From assembly GCA_024233135.1 (NCBI GenBank), contig JACKPZ010000018.1, positions 26,022 through 90,021 on the forward strand: 64,000 nucleotides of DNA, read 5' to 3'. Source of the DNA: Akkermansiaceae bacterium (GTDB lineage: Bacteria > Verrucomicrobiota > Verrucomicrobiia > Verrucomicrobiales > Akkermansiaceae). A model generated the notes under the pieces. It saw only the letters and a list, made by a program, of their open reading frames with translations. It made no database searches and was not told the origin of the DNA. Positions 25,507-34,705 of this stretch are shown here, one piece after another. The position numbers and the translations under genes were made by a program. The number at the start of each line of letters is the position of its first letter. Positions within the stretch are counted from its first letter, which is position 1.

Positions 25507-28500
25507 ATGAAAACAACCGTCCGACACTTCGTCCTCGTGCTGGCCCTTGCGGTGCCTGCCGCCGCTTCCAGCTACCAGCAATCCGTCGTCCGAGACACCT
25601 ACATCCGCAATGATGGAACCGGTGGGGTCCAAAACGGAGATGCCGACAACGAAGTGATGGTCGGGTCCAATGGCGCGACTTCCAACCTTCGGCCGCTGCT
25701 TGGCTTCGATGTTTCGTCCATCGTCAGCGACGTGAACACCATCGGCGGCGGGAACTACGCCAACCTGGTGATCAGTTCGGCCACGCTCACGGTTTACGAG
25801 CGCCGCGGGCGCGCGAACACGGTGAACGTCATCGTCAATGGATACGGGTACAACTTCAATCCGGCGGTCTCGGTCTGGGCGGATCCGGACGGGGATGGCA
25901 GCAATCTGACCGGCGATACCGCCGCCGGTGGCACGCCGGGCACCCTGCTGGGCAGCCAGTCGGTGACCTGGGATGCCACCGCCGACAACCAGAGCGCGGT
26001 CGTGAATCTCACGTCCGACGATCTCGAAGCGCTCATCGCCGCCAACATCGCAGGCAACGTCAATTTCCTCCTCACCACCACCACGCCGACACAGAACTTC
26101 CTTTCGATCACCAGTGACCAAAGTCCGACCACGGCCCGGCATTCGGTCCTGGCCATCGAGTACACCGTGAATCCCGCGGGAGGTCCGACGTTCGAACTCG
26201 ACCCCGCATCCCCGGATCCGGACTTCGCCTTCCCGCTCGCCGATGCGGACGACTCGCCGCTCACACGGACGGTCCGCTACAAGCACACCGGTGCTTCGGG
26301 AAACATCACCGTGAGCGCGGTAACGCTGAACAACGACGCGGGCGGCGTCTTCACCATCGACAGCGTGGTTCCCGCGGCCGGCAGCACGCTCGCTCCCGGT
26401 GAAACAATGGACATCACCATCGCGGCGACCAGCTCGGCGGGTGGGGACTTCACCGGTGAACTTTTCGTCGATACCGATGCCTCCGGCCAGGACAAGACCG
26501 TCCCGCTGACGGCTTCGTTCTACAAGAGCGGAGAGCTGCGGAACACGGGATCGAGCATGATCACGTCGCTCGCCGCCTGGGGCGGGGGATCGACCTGGGT
26601 TTCCCCCGGCCTTGTGGTTCCGGAAGGCGACGGCATGGCGCGGGTTCGCGGCGCGGGTGATCCCGCGGGCACCTCAAGCTCGCTGTCGCAGGCTGCGGGC
26701 GTGCCGGACGGCCTGCCCGAGTGGACGCTCGATTTCCGCTTCGCTCCCGCAGACTCCTCCGAGTTCGTGACCTACACCGGCAACGAGGCCGACGGCGGAT
26801 TCACGGACCGCACCTTCCAGGTTGTCGTTCAAGGTTCCGACGTCGTCCCCGCTACAATCGATTTCAACGACACGGTCGCCGCGGAAACGCTCATCAACCT
26901 CGCCTACATGCCGGACGGCATCACGTCCGGCGGCCTCGCCGGGTTCTATCTTTTCGATGGAGTCAGCGACACCTGGCAGTTGGTCGATTTCAACGGTGAC
27001 GGCAGCGCGCTGGTCCTCGATGGATCGATCGACCTTGACAACGACGGGGCTCTCGATGCCGCTGCCGGCGACACGGTGAACGTCCACCGCCTGACCATCC
27101 GCGGTCGCGGCTTTGGCAGCACCGGCGCCAGCTACGACCTCACCCTCGACGGCCCCGGCGCCGGTTTCCCGAAAACGGTGACCGGACTGACGGTGGCCCA
27201 CTCGCTCGCGGTCGATGCCTCCACCCCCGCGGCGTATGCCTTCATCGCTTCCGACACGACGGCAGATTCGAACCTCGAGGCGGGCTTCTGCACCCCGTTC
27301 TGGGTCGATGAAGTCGGCTATTTCGCGGGGGACCGTCCGGCGCAACGCCTCCTCTTGTTCAATCCGCCCGCCGTTCTCCGGTCGCTGAACGGATCGGTGC
27401 CCGCGCAGACGATCACGGCGTTGAATGACGGAACATCGACCGGGGTGGAGGTTTCCGGCAGTATGACCGGCGCGCCCTCCGTGACGCTTGGCACCACTCT
27501 TCCCGTCACGGTTCCGGCCGGGCAAACCGCTTCCGTCATCGTCACTTTCGATCCGGACACGCTGGGCGCTCCGGATACCGTCGCGCTGGCGCAGCTCGAC
27601 CTGAGCAGCGATGACCCTGCTCTCGCGGCCGTCGCATACCCACTCACCGCAACCAAGGTGAGCGATGCCAATCTCGTCCCGAACGGTGACTTCGAAACCG
27701 ATTCCAGCGGCGGTGTCTTTCCGCTCGGCTGGGGCGTGACCGGCACGCCGACGGAGATCGCCTCGTTCATCCCGGGCGAAGGCTCGGCGGTGTCTCTGGC
27801 ACCGGGGCAAGAGCTCTCGCAGGACATCTTCCCGACCGGGTTCGACGGTCTGTCGAATTTCCAAGCCGATTTCGCCTTCCGCTTCAGCCAGGAAGATCAA
27901 GTCCACCGTCTCCGCGTTGAGGGGGCGAACGGTCTTGATCGACTCACCCTGCGCCTGATCGCGAACACCGCCGCCGATGACAGCATCGACGCCTTCAATG
28001 CCGGAGTCTGGGCGACCGCGGTCGGCGGATTGAGCCTGGATGTGGACACGACCTACTTCGTCCGCGTGATCGGCCACGACTGGGGGGCTGCCGGTGCCGG
28101 CTACACTGTCGGCTTCTCCACGGACGGCATGAACTACAACACCTCGTTGGACATGAGCGCTTTCCACGCCACCGCGAACGTGCCGATGGAGACAGTGACC
28201 TTCGGATGCGGCGCCACCGCCGGCAGCTCGCTGTCGGTGGAAAACGTCAGCGTGATCGCCTTCGCCGCGCCGACGGATGACTTCGCCGCGTGGATGGGTG
28301 GCTACACTTTCGAATCCGGTGCGGACCTGACGCCCGGAGGGGATGCCGATGGCGACGGCATCGCCAACGTCATCGAGCACGTTCTCGGCACCGCGCCGAA
28401 CGCTCCGACCACTGGACTGTTCGGAATCACGGGCTCCGCGGGGTCGGTTTCGTTCAGTCATCCGCTCAATCCCAACCTCGCGACCGACGTCGGTTATTCC

Positions 28501-28683
28501 TATGAATGGTCGTCCGACATGGCCGAATGGAAGGGCTCCGGTGAAACCAACGCCGGCGGAACCACCGTGGACATCGTCGCCGGAGCGCCTGTCGCGGACA
28601 TCGTGACGGTGGATGCCGACGCCGTCTCGGGTCCGGCGGTCCGCTTGTTCGTCCGGCTGGTCGGCATTCAAACCACTCCCTGA
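25507..28683 (+). CDS. Large secreted protein with DNRLRE-type, anchor-type and PEP-CTERM-like modules
   Basis: A 1058-residue protein from ATG 25507 (signal MKTTVRHFVLVLALAVPAAA). The N-terminal 210 residues (VRDTYIRNDGTGGVQNGD and onward) resemble a DNRLRE/CBM96-type domain. Two immunoglobulin-like 'choice-of-anchor' type stretches follow (about 240-350 and 600-715). Residues about 718-920 repeat the module of the flanking genes (NGDFE, RLRVEG, VGFSTDGMNYNTS). The C-terminus has DADGDGIANVIEHVLG, a calcium-binding thrombospondin-3-like segment. It lies between two genes that share its upstream motif. Surface polysaccharide binding is plausible but inferred. Confidence 0.82.
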   Translation: MKTTVRHFVLVLALAVPAAASSYQQSVVRDTYIRNDGTGGVQNGDADNEVMVGSNGATSNLRPLLGFDVSSIVSDVNTIGGGNYANLVISSATLTVYERRGRANTVNVIVNGYGYNFNPAVSVWADPDGDGSNLTGDTAAGGTPGTLLGSQSVTWDATADNQSAVVNLTSDDLEALIAANIAGNVNFLLTTTTPTQNFLSITSDQSPTTARHSVLAIEYTVNPAGGPTFELDPASPDPDFAFPLADADDSPLTRTVRYKHTGASGNITVSAVTLNNDAGGVFTIDSVVPAAGSTLAPGETMDITIAATSSAGGDFTGELFVDTDASGQDKTVPLTASFYKSGELRNTGSSMITSLAAWGGGSTWVSPGLVVPEGDGMARVRGAGDPAGTSSSLSQAAGVPDGLPEWTLDFRFAPADSSEFVTYTGNEADGGFTDRTFQVVVQGSDVVPATIDFNDTVAAETLINLAYMPDGITSGGLAGFYLFDGVSDTWQLVDFNGDGSALVLDGSIDLDNDGALDAAAGDTVNVHRLTIRGRGFGSTGASYDLTLDGPGAGFPKTVTGLTVAHSLAVDASTPAAYAFIASDTTADSNLEAGFCTPFWVDEVGYFAGDRPAQRLLLFNPPAVLRSLNGSVPAQTITALNDGTSTGVEVSGSMTGAPSVTLGTTLPVTVPAGQTASVIVTFDPDTLGAPDTVALAQLDLSSDDPALAAVAYPLTATKVSDANLVPNGDFETDSSGGVFPLGWGVTGTPTEIASFIPGEGSAVSLAPGQELSQDIFPTGFDGLSNFQADFAFRFSQEDQVHRLRVEGANGLDRLTLRLIANTAADDSIDAFNAGVWATAVGGLSLDVDTTYFVRVIGHDWGAAGAGYTVGFSTDGMNYNTSLDMSAFHATANVPMETVTFGCGATAGSSLSVENVSVIAFAAPTDDFAAWMGGYTFESGADLTPGGDADGDGIANVIEHVLGTAPNAPTTGLFGITGSAGSVSFSHPLNPNLATDVGYSYEWSSDMAEWKGSGETNAGGTTVDIVAGAPVADIVTVDADAVSGPAVRLFVRLVGIQTTP

Positions 28684-28703
28684 ATCGCGGATGTCCCGTC
28701 CGG

Positions 28704-28733
28704 CCAAGTTTTTGTCCGGCCGGGGCGAGTGTT
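28704..28733 (+). promoter_or_regulatory. Conserved upstream motif, copy 3
   Basis: CCAAGTTTTTGTC (28704-28716) is identical to copy 1 in this word. The second part, CGGGGCGAGTGT, is more diverged. It lies 74 bases before the ATG of the PEP-CTERM gene. Confidence 0.6.
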
Positions 28734-28790
28734 TCACCTCCACAAACCCGTCAGGCTCATCGAATCTCGCTTCTATACCTTTCCCGATCC

Positions 28791-29525
28791 ATGAAGTTCC
28801 ACACCCACGTCCTGTATCTTGCGGTCATCGGCTTCGTCGGTGTCACCTCCTTTGCAAACGCATCCTATGTTCTCGTGAACGGTGGATTTGAGGACACCTC
28901 AGGAACCTTTCCAACCGGTTGGTCGAAGGGCGGCTCCGGAACCGTGAGCGCCGGAGCAGGATTCGTCTCCGGCAGCAGCGCCGATGCCCTCATGACGGCA
29001 GGGGCGGTGATGAGCCAGGACTTCAGCGGCGCGACAGTCGCCTCGGCGGAGAACTACGACTTCCAGCTGGATTTCGCCTTCCGTACTTCCGGAATTTCTA
29101 CCACCACCGATCAACGCTTCAGGCTCCGGGACAACAACAACACCGGCGACCTGATCACGCTGGGCTTCGAGTCCGCCGCAACGGGTGGCGGAACGGCGTT
29201 GAGCTATTTCTCCGGGACCTGGCAACGCGGCATCGATGTGGCGTTTGCCGCCAGCACGACCTACTACTTCCGAGTGAATGGATACGATCTCGATCTCGCT
29301 TCGAGATATTACACTCTTTCTTATTCAACGGATGGTGTGAACTACGTGACGAGTGCGAACATCACGGGATTCCATTTTGCGCCGGTCGGTTCGGATTTCG
29401 AGACCGTCGCGTTCGACGCCGGCACGCAAACCACCCGGATTGACAGCGTCACCGTGGTTCCGGAGCCCGCCGCCGCGCTGTTGGGAACATTGGGACTGTT
29501 CGGCCTGCTCCGCCGCCGGCGATGA
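28791..29525 (+). CDS. PEP-CTERM sorting domain protein
   Basis: A 244-residue protein with an N-terminal signal, a beta-rich domain (residues about 24-225) and a classic PEP-CTERM tail: VPEPAAALLGTLGLFGLL followed by RRRR. PEP-CTERM proteins are recognised by an exosortase, which cleaves near the PEP motif and links secretion to exopolysaccharide export. No exosortase gene lies in this window, so the enzyme must be elsewhere. The beta-rich domain is the same module found in the two preceding large proteins. Confidence 0.93.
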   Translation: MKFHTHVLYLAVIGFVGVTSFANASYVLVNGGFEDTSGTFPTGWSKGGSGTVSAGAGFVSGSSADALMTAGAVMSQDFSGATVASAENYDFQLDFAFRTSGISTTTDQRFRLRDNNNTGDLITLGFESAATGGGTALSYFSGTWQRGIDVAFAASTTYYFRVNGYDLDLASRYYTLSYSTDGVNYVTSANITGFHFAPVGSDFETVAFDAGTQTTRIDSVTVVPEPAAALLGTLGLFGLLRRRR

Positions 29526-29692
29526 GATGATCCTCGCTTCCTGCGTGACTTGCCGTGGCTGTTTCCAAGGCCGCCGCGAATTTGCCGAGTTACTTGGCGA
29601 TCCGTCGCCGCGGGCGATCGGCATCCCGCCTTCCTTCACAAGGTGCTGGCCAAGGGTGCCGGGGAGCGGGTAGTGGTGCGGGTGTTCCTTCC

Positions 29693-32600
29693 ATGCGTGC
29701 CGCCGTTCTTTTTCTAGCAGTTTTCGTTCTTCCGCTCCCGCGGTCCCTCGCGGATGCGCCTGTGCCATCCGAGATCGAGGATCATGCCGTCATCGGAATC
29801 GCCAAGCTGCCGCCGCGGGGAAACCATCGGGCCTGTCCGGATGCGGAGAGTGCCCGGAGCTCACGGTTCGGAGATTCGCCGTGGCTCCGTTCGCTGAACG
29901 GAAACTGGAGGTTCCACTGGAGTCCGCGGCCGGAAGAGCGCCCGGTGGACTTCCATCGGGCGGACTTCGATGCCTCCGCGTGGAAACCCATTCCGGTTCC
30001 CTCGACCTGGGAGCGGGAAGGCTACGGCACGCCGCTCTATGTGAACATCCGCTACCCGTTCCACGTCGATCCGCCGCGGGTGATGGGCGAGCCGGAGGAG
30101 TCCTTCACCACCTTCAAGAAGCGCAATCCGGTGGGTTCCTATCTGCGCGACTTCGAAGTGCCGGATGATTGGGAGGGCAAACGCATCATCCTCCATTTCG
30201 GCGGCGTGAGTTCGGCAATGTTCGTTTGGGTGAACGGCACGAAGATCGGCTACTCACAAGGTTCGCGGCTTCCTGCGGAGTTCGACATCACCGATGCGTT
30301 GAAACCGGGTGTCAACCGGCTGGCGGTCGAGGTCTACAAATACTGCGACGGTTCCTATCTGGAAGATCAGGATTTCTGGCGTCTGTCCGGCATCTTCCGC
30401 GATGTCTTTCTCAACGCGGTGCCGGCGGACGGTCTATGGGATGTTTATGCGCGTCCGGAATACGATCCCGCCACGGGTTCCGGATCCATCGTGATCGAAA
30501 CCACCCCGATGCCCGGCGCGAAGCCGGATATCCGCTTTCACCTCATCGACCCCTCCGGCGAAGTGGTGGGCGCGGGCAAAGAAGGTCTCAAGCTTTCGAA
30601 GGTCGATGCTTGGTATCCCGAACGTCCCGCTCTCTATCGGGCGATCGTCGAGGTTTCCGCAGGTGGCAAACCGGCGGGTGTGTTCCGTCTGCCGGTGGCG
30701 TTCCGCAAGCTCGAGGTCGTCGGGCCCGAACTGCGCTTCAACGGCAGTCCCCTGAAGATCCGCGGGGTGAACCGGCATGAGTTCGAACCGCGCACGGGCT
30801 ATGTCATGGACGAGGAGTTGATGCGCCGCGACCTCGCCATGATGAAACAGGCGAACATCAACTTCGTCCGCAACGCGCACTACCCGAACGACCCGCGGTG
30901 GTATGACCTGTGCGACGAACTCGGCATGCTCGTGATGGACGAGGCGAACGTGGAGTCCCACGGCCTGAGTTATCACAAGCGCGTGCTGCCGGGCGATGAT
31001 CCGGTGTGGACCGCGGCTGTGGTCGACCGCATGAAACGCATGGTCATCCGCAACCGCCAGCACCCCTGCGTGGTGATGTGGTCTCTCGGCAACGAGGCGG
31101 GTTATGGCGACGCGTTCCTCGCGATGCGCCGCGCCTGCCGCGAGGCCGATCCGGAGCATCGGCTCATCCAATACGCCGACATGAACCTCGCCGCCGACGT
31201 CGACAGCCAGACCTATCCCCCGGTTTCCTGGCTCCGCGCGCACGTGAAGGGCAAGGCGAAACGCAAGGGCGAGCAGGGACAGGAGTCGCACGAGGACCAG
31301 CACGGCACCTATCCATCCGGCCGGCCGTTCCTGATGAACGAGTATGCCCACGCCATGGGCAACAGCGTCGGCAACCTGCAGGACTACTGGGACCTCATCC
31401 ATGCCGAGCCGATGCTGGCGGGCGGTTTCATCTGGGACTGGGTGGACCAGGCACTCTATCGAGATCCCGCCGACCTACGGAGCGGGCTCGTCTACGGTGG
31501 GGACTTCGGGGACGAGCCGAACGACGGGAACTTTTGTGTGAACGGTCTCGTCGGCGCCGATCGTGTTCCTCATCCGCACTATCAGGAGGTGCGCCACGTC
31601 TATCAGCCGGTCGCGTTCGATGGATCGCGGCTTGCGGATGGCGCGCTCAAGCTCACGAACCGCTACGGCGGTTTGTCGCTCGGCGGTTTCGATCTCGCCT
31701 ACCGGGTTCGCCGCGATGGCGAGGAGGTGAAATCCGGCGTGCTCCCGCGATGCAAAGTGCCGCCGGGGGAAACCAAGGAAGCGGATGTTTCCCAAGTGGT
31801 GGCGGAGGCGCGTTCCATCGCCGCTTCGGGGGCCGAGGTCATGATCGATTTCGAGATCCGCCTGCCGGGCGCGAACGCATGGGCGCCGGCAGGTCACGTG
31901 CTCGCTTGGGACCAATTCACATGGCAGGAGCCCGAGGCTTCCGTTTCGGAGACCGTCGCCCTCGATGCCAAGGAAACGAAGGGCGGCGTCATCGCCCGCC
32001 TGCCGTGGGGCGAAGTGCGGATTTCATCCGCGACCGGACTGCCGGACGAATGGACCGCAAACGGCACGAAGCTCCTGGCAGGCCCGATGCGCTGGAATTT
32101 CTGGCGCGTCCTCACCGACAACGACGAAGGCTGGAAGGTGGATCAAAAACTCGGTGTCTGGAAAACGGCGGCGGAGGATACGAAGCTGCGCACGCTTTCG
32201 GTTGCCGGTGGTGGCATCGATTCGGTGATCGATTTGCCATCGGGCCTTGGCCGCATCGATGTGCGCTACGCCGCTACCGGGAACGATCGGCTTCGGGCGG
32301 ACTTCATGTTCCGTCCGGCGAAAAAACGCAAGGCACCCGGTCCTCCGCGCCTGGGCATCCGCTTCAAAGTCCCGCGTGCCCTCGAAACCGTGGCCTGGCA
32401 CGGCCGCGGTCCCTTCGAGAACTACCAAGACCGCAACGGAGCCTCACTCGTCGGTCACTATCGATCGTCCGTGCCCGAGTGGGTCACCCCCTACGTGCGG
32501 CCGCAGGAAAACGCGAACCGCTGCGACATCCGCAGGATCTCCTTCACCGGCCCGGGCGAAACCGGGATCCGCATCGACGCGGCCGGCACCCCGTTCTCCG

Positions 32601-32830
32601 CAAGCGCCTGGCCGTACTCCGCGGAGGACCTCGCCGCCGCCCGCCACAACTTCGAGCTCCCGGCCCGCGACTTCCTCACCATCCAGCTCGACGCCGCGCA
32701 GATGGGCGTCGGCGGCGACAACTCGTGGGGGCTCCCCGTCAACGACGCCTACCGGATCCGCTGGGACCGTCCGATTCGGTGGAGCATCGAATTCTCTCCC
32801 GCGGAAACTGGCGGCTTGAGGCGGCGATAG
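29693..32830 (+). CDS. GH2 beta-galactosidase (LacZ type), secreted
   Basis: A 1045-residue protein from ATG 29693 (signal MRAAVLFLAVFVLPLPRSLA). The domain order is that of LacZ: sugar-binding jelly roll, Ig-like domain, TIM barrel and a C-terminal Bgal_small_N domain (DNDEGWKVDQKLGV). The catalytic acid/base is Glu468 in WSLGNEAGYG and the nucleophile is Glu550 in LMNEYAHAMGNS. It hydrolyses terminal beta-galactosides, probably at the cell surface or in the periplasm. It follows the three-gene module cluster on the same strand, and a hairpin lies after its stop. Confidence 0.95.
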   Translation: MRAAVLFLAVFVLPLPRSLADAPVPSEIEDHAVIGIAKLPPRGNHRACPDAESARSSRFGDSPWLRSLNGNWRFHWSPRPEERPVDFHRADFDASAWKPIPVPSTWEREGYGTPLYVNIRYPFHVDPPRVMGEPEESFTTFKKRNPVGSYLRDFEVPDDWEGKRIILHFGGVSSAMFVWVNGTKIGYSQGSRLPAEFDITDALKPGVNRLAVEVYKYCDGSYLEDQDFWRLSGIFRDVFLNAVPADGLWDVYARPEYDPATGSGSIVIETTPMPGAKPDIRFHLIDPSGEVVGAGKEGLKLSKVDAWYPERPALYRAIVEVSAGGKPAGVFRLPVAFRKLEVVGPELRFNGSPLKIRGVNRHEFEPRTGYVMDEELMRRDLAMMKQANINFVRNAHYPNDPRWYDLCDELGMLVMDEANVESHGLSYHKRVLPGDDPVWTAAVVDRMKRMVIRNRQHPCVVMWSLGNEAGYGDAFLAMRRACREADPEHRLIQYADMNLAADVDSQTYPPVSWLRAHVKGKAKRKGEQGQESHEDQHGTYPSGRPFLMNEYAHAMGNSVGNLQDYWDLIHAEPMLAGGFIWDWVDQALYRDPADLRSGLVYGGDFGDEPNDGNFCVNGLVGADRVPHPHYQEVRHVYQPVAFDGSRLADGALKLTNRYGGLSLGGFDLAYRVRRDGEEVKSGVLPRCKVPPGETKEADVSQVVAEARSIAASGAEVMIDFEIRLPGANAWAPAGHVLAWDQFTWQEPEASVSETVALDAKETKGGVIARLPWGEVRISSATGLPDEWTANGTKLLAGPMRWNFWRVLTDNDEGWKVDQKLGVWKTAAEDTKLRTLSVAGGGIDSVIDLPSGLGRIDVRYAATGNDRLRADFMFRPAKKRKAPGPPRLGIRFKVPRALETVAWHGRGPFENYQDRNGASLVGHYRSSVPEWVTPYVRPQENANRCDIRRISFTGPGETGIRIDAAGTPFSASAWPYSAEDLAAARHNFELPARDFLTIQLDAAQMGVGGDNSWGLPVNDAYRIRWDRPIRWSIEFSPAETGGLRRR

Positions 32831-32903
32831 ACGGGATCTCTGAAGTCCGACGAATCCGCGGGACTTCATCCGCGTGGTGATCGAGTCGGCTCCTTGAGAT
32901 CCC

Positions 32904-32936
32904 GACCCGCCGGCCCGGGGGGAGGGCCGGCGGGTC
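32904..32936. terminator. Strong hairpin between convergent genes
   Basis: GACCCGCCGGCCC (32904-32916) and its exact reverse complement at 32924-32936 form a perfect 13-bp GC-rich stem with a 7-base loop. It lies 74 bases after the beta-galactosidase stop and 19 bases before the end of the convergent gene. No T-run follows on either strand, so it may block transcription from both sides in a non-canonical way or serve as a transcript-end stabiliser. Confidence 0.55.
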
Positions 32937-32954
32937 ACGTCACCTGCGGGGGGG

Positions 32955-33443
32955 TCAGGCGGCCTCGGATTGGGCCAAGTAGCGGCCGAGTTCGTTGCGG
33001 AGGCCCTTTTTGGGCGACCAGACGCCGACCCGGCCGTTGAGCAGCAGCGTGCTGTGCGACGGAGCGGCGTAGATGTAAAACGACCATTTCGACTCGAAGC
33101 CGAGCAGCATGGTCACGAGCATCCGGAAAGCATCGCGGTCCGCGCTCTTGAAAAGATGACCGGGGGCATCGAGCGGCGAGCGTTCGATGCCGTGGCGTTT
33201 GCGGAATTGTTCGAACGCCTCCCATTCCTCCGCCCGCGCCTGCGGCGATGGCTGCACCTCGACGAGTTTGTTGCCGTCTTTCGTCATCAGATCCGCGACG
33301 TGGTTCGCGAGGTGGACCCGGGATCGTCGTTCGAGCGGCATGTCGAAGTCACCGGCAAGAGGGACGCCGCTTTCGAGCGGGCGGTGGTGCATCCCTTGTC
33401 CGGAAAGCCAGCGGCGGATTTCGGAAGGCGATTGGCAGCGCAT
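32955..33443 (-). CDS. Conserved-looking hypothetical protein
   Basis: A 162-residue protein from ATG 33443, chosen because the N-terminal extension from 33527 has no recognisable character. It has a basic N-terminus (RCQSPSEIRRWLSGQGM), a helical centre with RAEEWEAFEQFRKRHG, and a beta-like end with WSFYIYAAPSHSTLLLNG. There is no signal peptide or membrane segment. I do not recognise the family; it is convergent with the beta-galactosidase. Confidence 0.65.
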   Translation of the reverse strand: MRCQSPSEIRRWLSGQGMHHRPLESGVPLAGDFDMPLERRSRVHLANHVADLMTKDGNKLVEVQPSPQARAEEWEAFEQFRKRHGIERSPLDAPGHLFKSADRDAFRMLVTMLLGFESKWSFYIYAAPSHSTLLLNGRVGVWSPKKGLRNELGRYLAQSEAA

Positions 33444-33620
33444 GGGAGTATGGGGGATTGGGTGTTTGGGCCGCATCATCCCGCGGCGATGGGAGCGTGC
33501 ATGGCACACAAGCGGCAAGAGTAGCACCGGTTGTGCCAGTGTGAAAACCCCGAAATCACCCGCGGATGCAGATGCCTCATGGTGAGGCGGTCGCGGAGGG
33601 AATGCGGGGCATTCCGGGAC

Positions 33621-33848
33621 CTAGGAAACCCCGCCGGGGAACAAGATCGCGAGTTGTCGATCGGGAAGCGACTCGCCGGTGAGCTCGCGTTTGGCCGTTT
33701 CGTAGTCCGACTTGCGGATTTCCAGCGGCCCCCGGCCGGCGGCGGCGGCGATTTCCGCGGTTCGTTTGCGGACGCGCTGCAGGATGACGGCGGCGGGGTG
33801 GGGGGCTTTCCCGCGGGTTTTGCGACGGGTGTTTCCAGACGTTTTCAT
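33621..33848 (-). CDS. Small basic hypothetical protein
   Basis: A 75-residue protein from ATG 33848 (MKTSGNTRRKTRGK). It is very basic at the N-terminus, then helical, with LEIRKSDYETAKRELTG. The longer open frame from 34055 overlaps the membrane-protein gene in another frame and is ignored. The length and composition suggest a nucleic-acid-binding or regulatory peptide, but there is no family evidence. Confidence 0.5.
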   Translation of the reverse strand: MKTSGNTRRKTRGKAPHPAAVILQRVRKRTAEIAAAAGRGPLEIRKSDYETAKRELTGESLPDRQLAILFPGGVS

Positions 33849-33925
33849 GGGTTCGGGTTTGTCGCATTGAACACCGGACGCCCCCGGATCGTAAACCCCG
33901 CTTCCGCACGCGATCGCGTAGTGGA

Positions 33926-34648
33926 TCAGCGTGCTCCGGCGCGGGTCTCGCTCATCCACGTGTAGAGCATCACCCACAGCGAGAGCGAGAGGCCGAAGAG
34001 CGGGATCTGGAGCAGCGAGGGCAGCGAGTAGATGATGGAAACCAGCGGGATCCACACGCCCCAGGTGGCGAAGAGTGTGGGCACCACCACGTCGCGGTAG
34101 TAGGCGGCGGTGAAAAACTCCCGGACGACCGGCGGAAACCCGCGGTTTTTCCAGTCATACATCATCGCGGTGAACGGCGCGGCGAAGAGCGGGTTGTAGA
34201 CGAATTGGTCGACGAGCACTTTTTTCACCACCACGGAAAACTCCGCGTCCGCGCCGAACCACGATGCCTGGAGCCGGTAGAATCCGTCCACCACCACGCC
34301 CATGAAGGCCCAGAACGGGATGGTGAAACCAAGGTTCCGCAGGTTTCTCCGGCCGGCCCTGCCGCGTTGGAACACGGCGATGCGCATCAACTCGGGAAGG
34401 AAGGCGCCGGCGACGATGGCGGTGAGCGCCGAGTAGCCGTATCCCCAGCGCGCCTTCCATGAGGCGAGCTGGTCGAGCAGGTCGGTCGTCGGCGGGTAGA
34501 AGCGGTAGGCGAGAGCCACGCCGAGCATCGCGGCCTGCACCAGCAGCCCGGGCACCACGTTGGCTCGCGCCGCCCGCAGGCCTGCGTGCCATGGGGCTTC
34601 GCGGCGCGGGCGGGGGATGGCGGCATCGGCTTCCACGGGCGGGGACAT
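33926..34648 (-). CDS. Mpv17/PMP22-like integral membrane protein
   Basis: A 240-residue protein with several hydrophobic segments (from about 40-60 through 215-235). The C-terminal half has KKVLVDQFVYNPLFAAPF followed by a Tyr-rich PxxR/W pattern, which resembles the conserved end of the eukaryotic Mpv17/PMP22 family (including the DQ motif before a membrane helix). Bacterial homologues exist in a few phyla. The start at 34648 (MSPPVEADAAIPRP) avoids an N-terminal extension with no support. The function is unknown, possibly a channel. Confidence 0.7.
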   Translation of the reverse strand: MSPPVEADAAIPRPRREAPWHAGLRAARANVVPGLLVQAAMLGVALAYRFYPPTTDLLDQLASWKARWGYGYSALTAIVAGAFLPELMRIAVFQRGRAGRRNLRNLGFTIPFWAFMGVVVDGFYRLQASWFGADAEFSVVVKKVLVDQFVYNPLFAAPFTAMMYDWKNRGFPPVVREFFTAAYYRDVVVPTLFATWGVWIPLVSIIYSLPSLLQIPLFGLSLSLWVMLYTWMSETRAGAR

Positions 34649-34705
34649 GGACCGGCAGCAGGTTCCGTGCAAGCGGAACGATGAACCGGCGCCCGCTCCG
34701 CCGCG

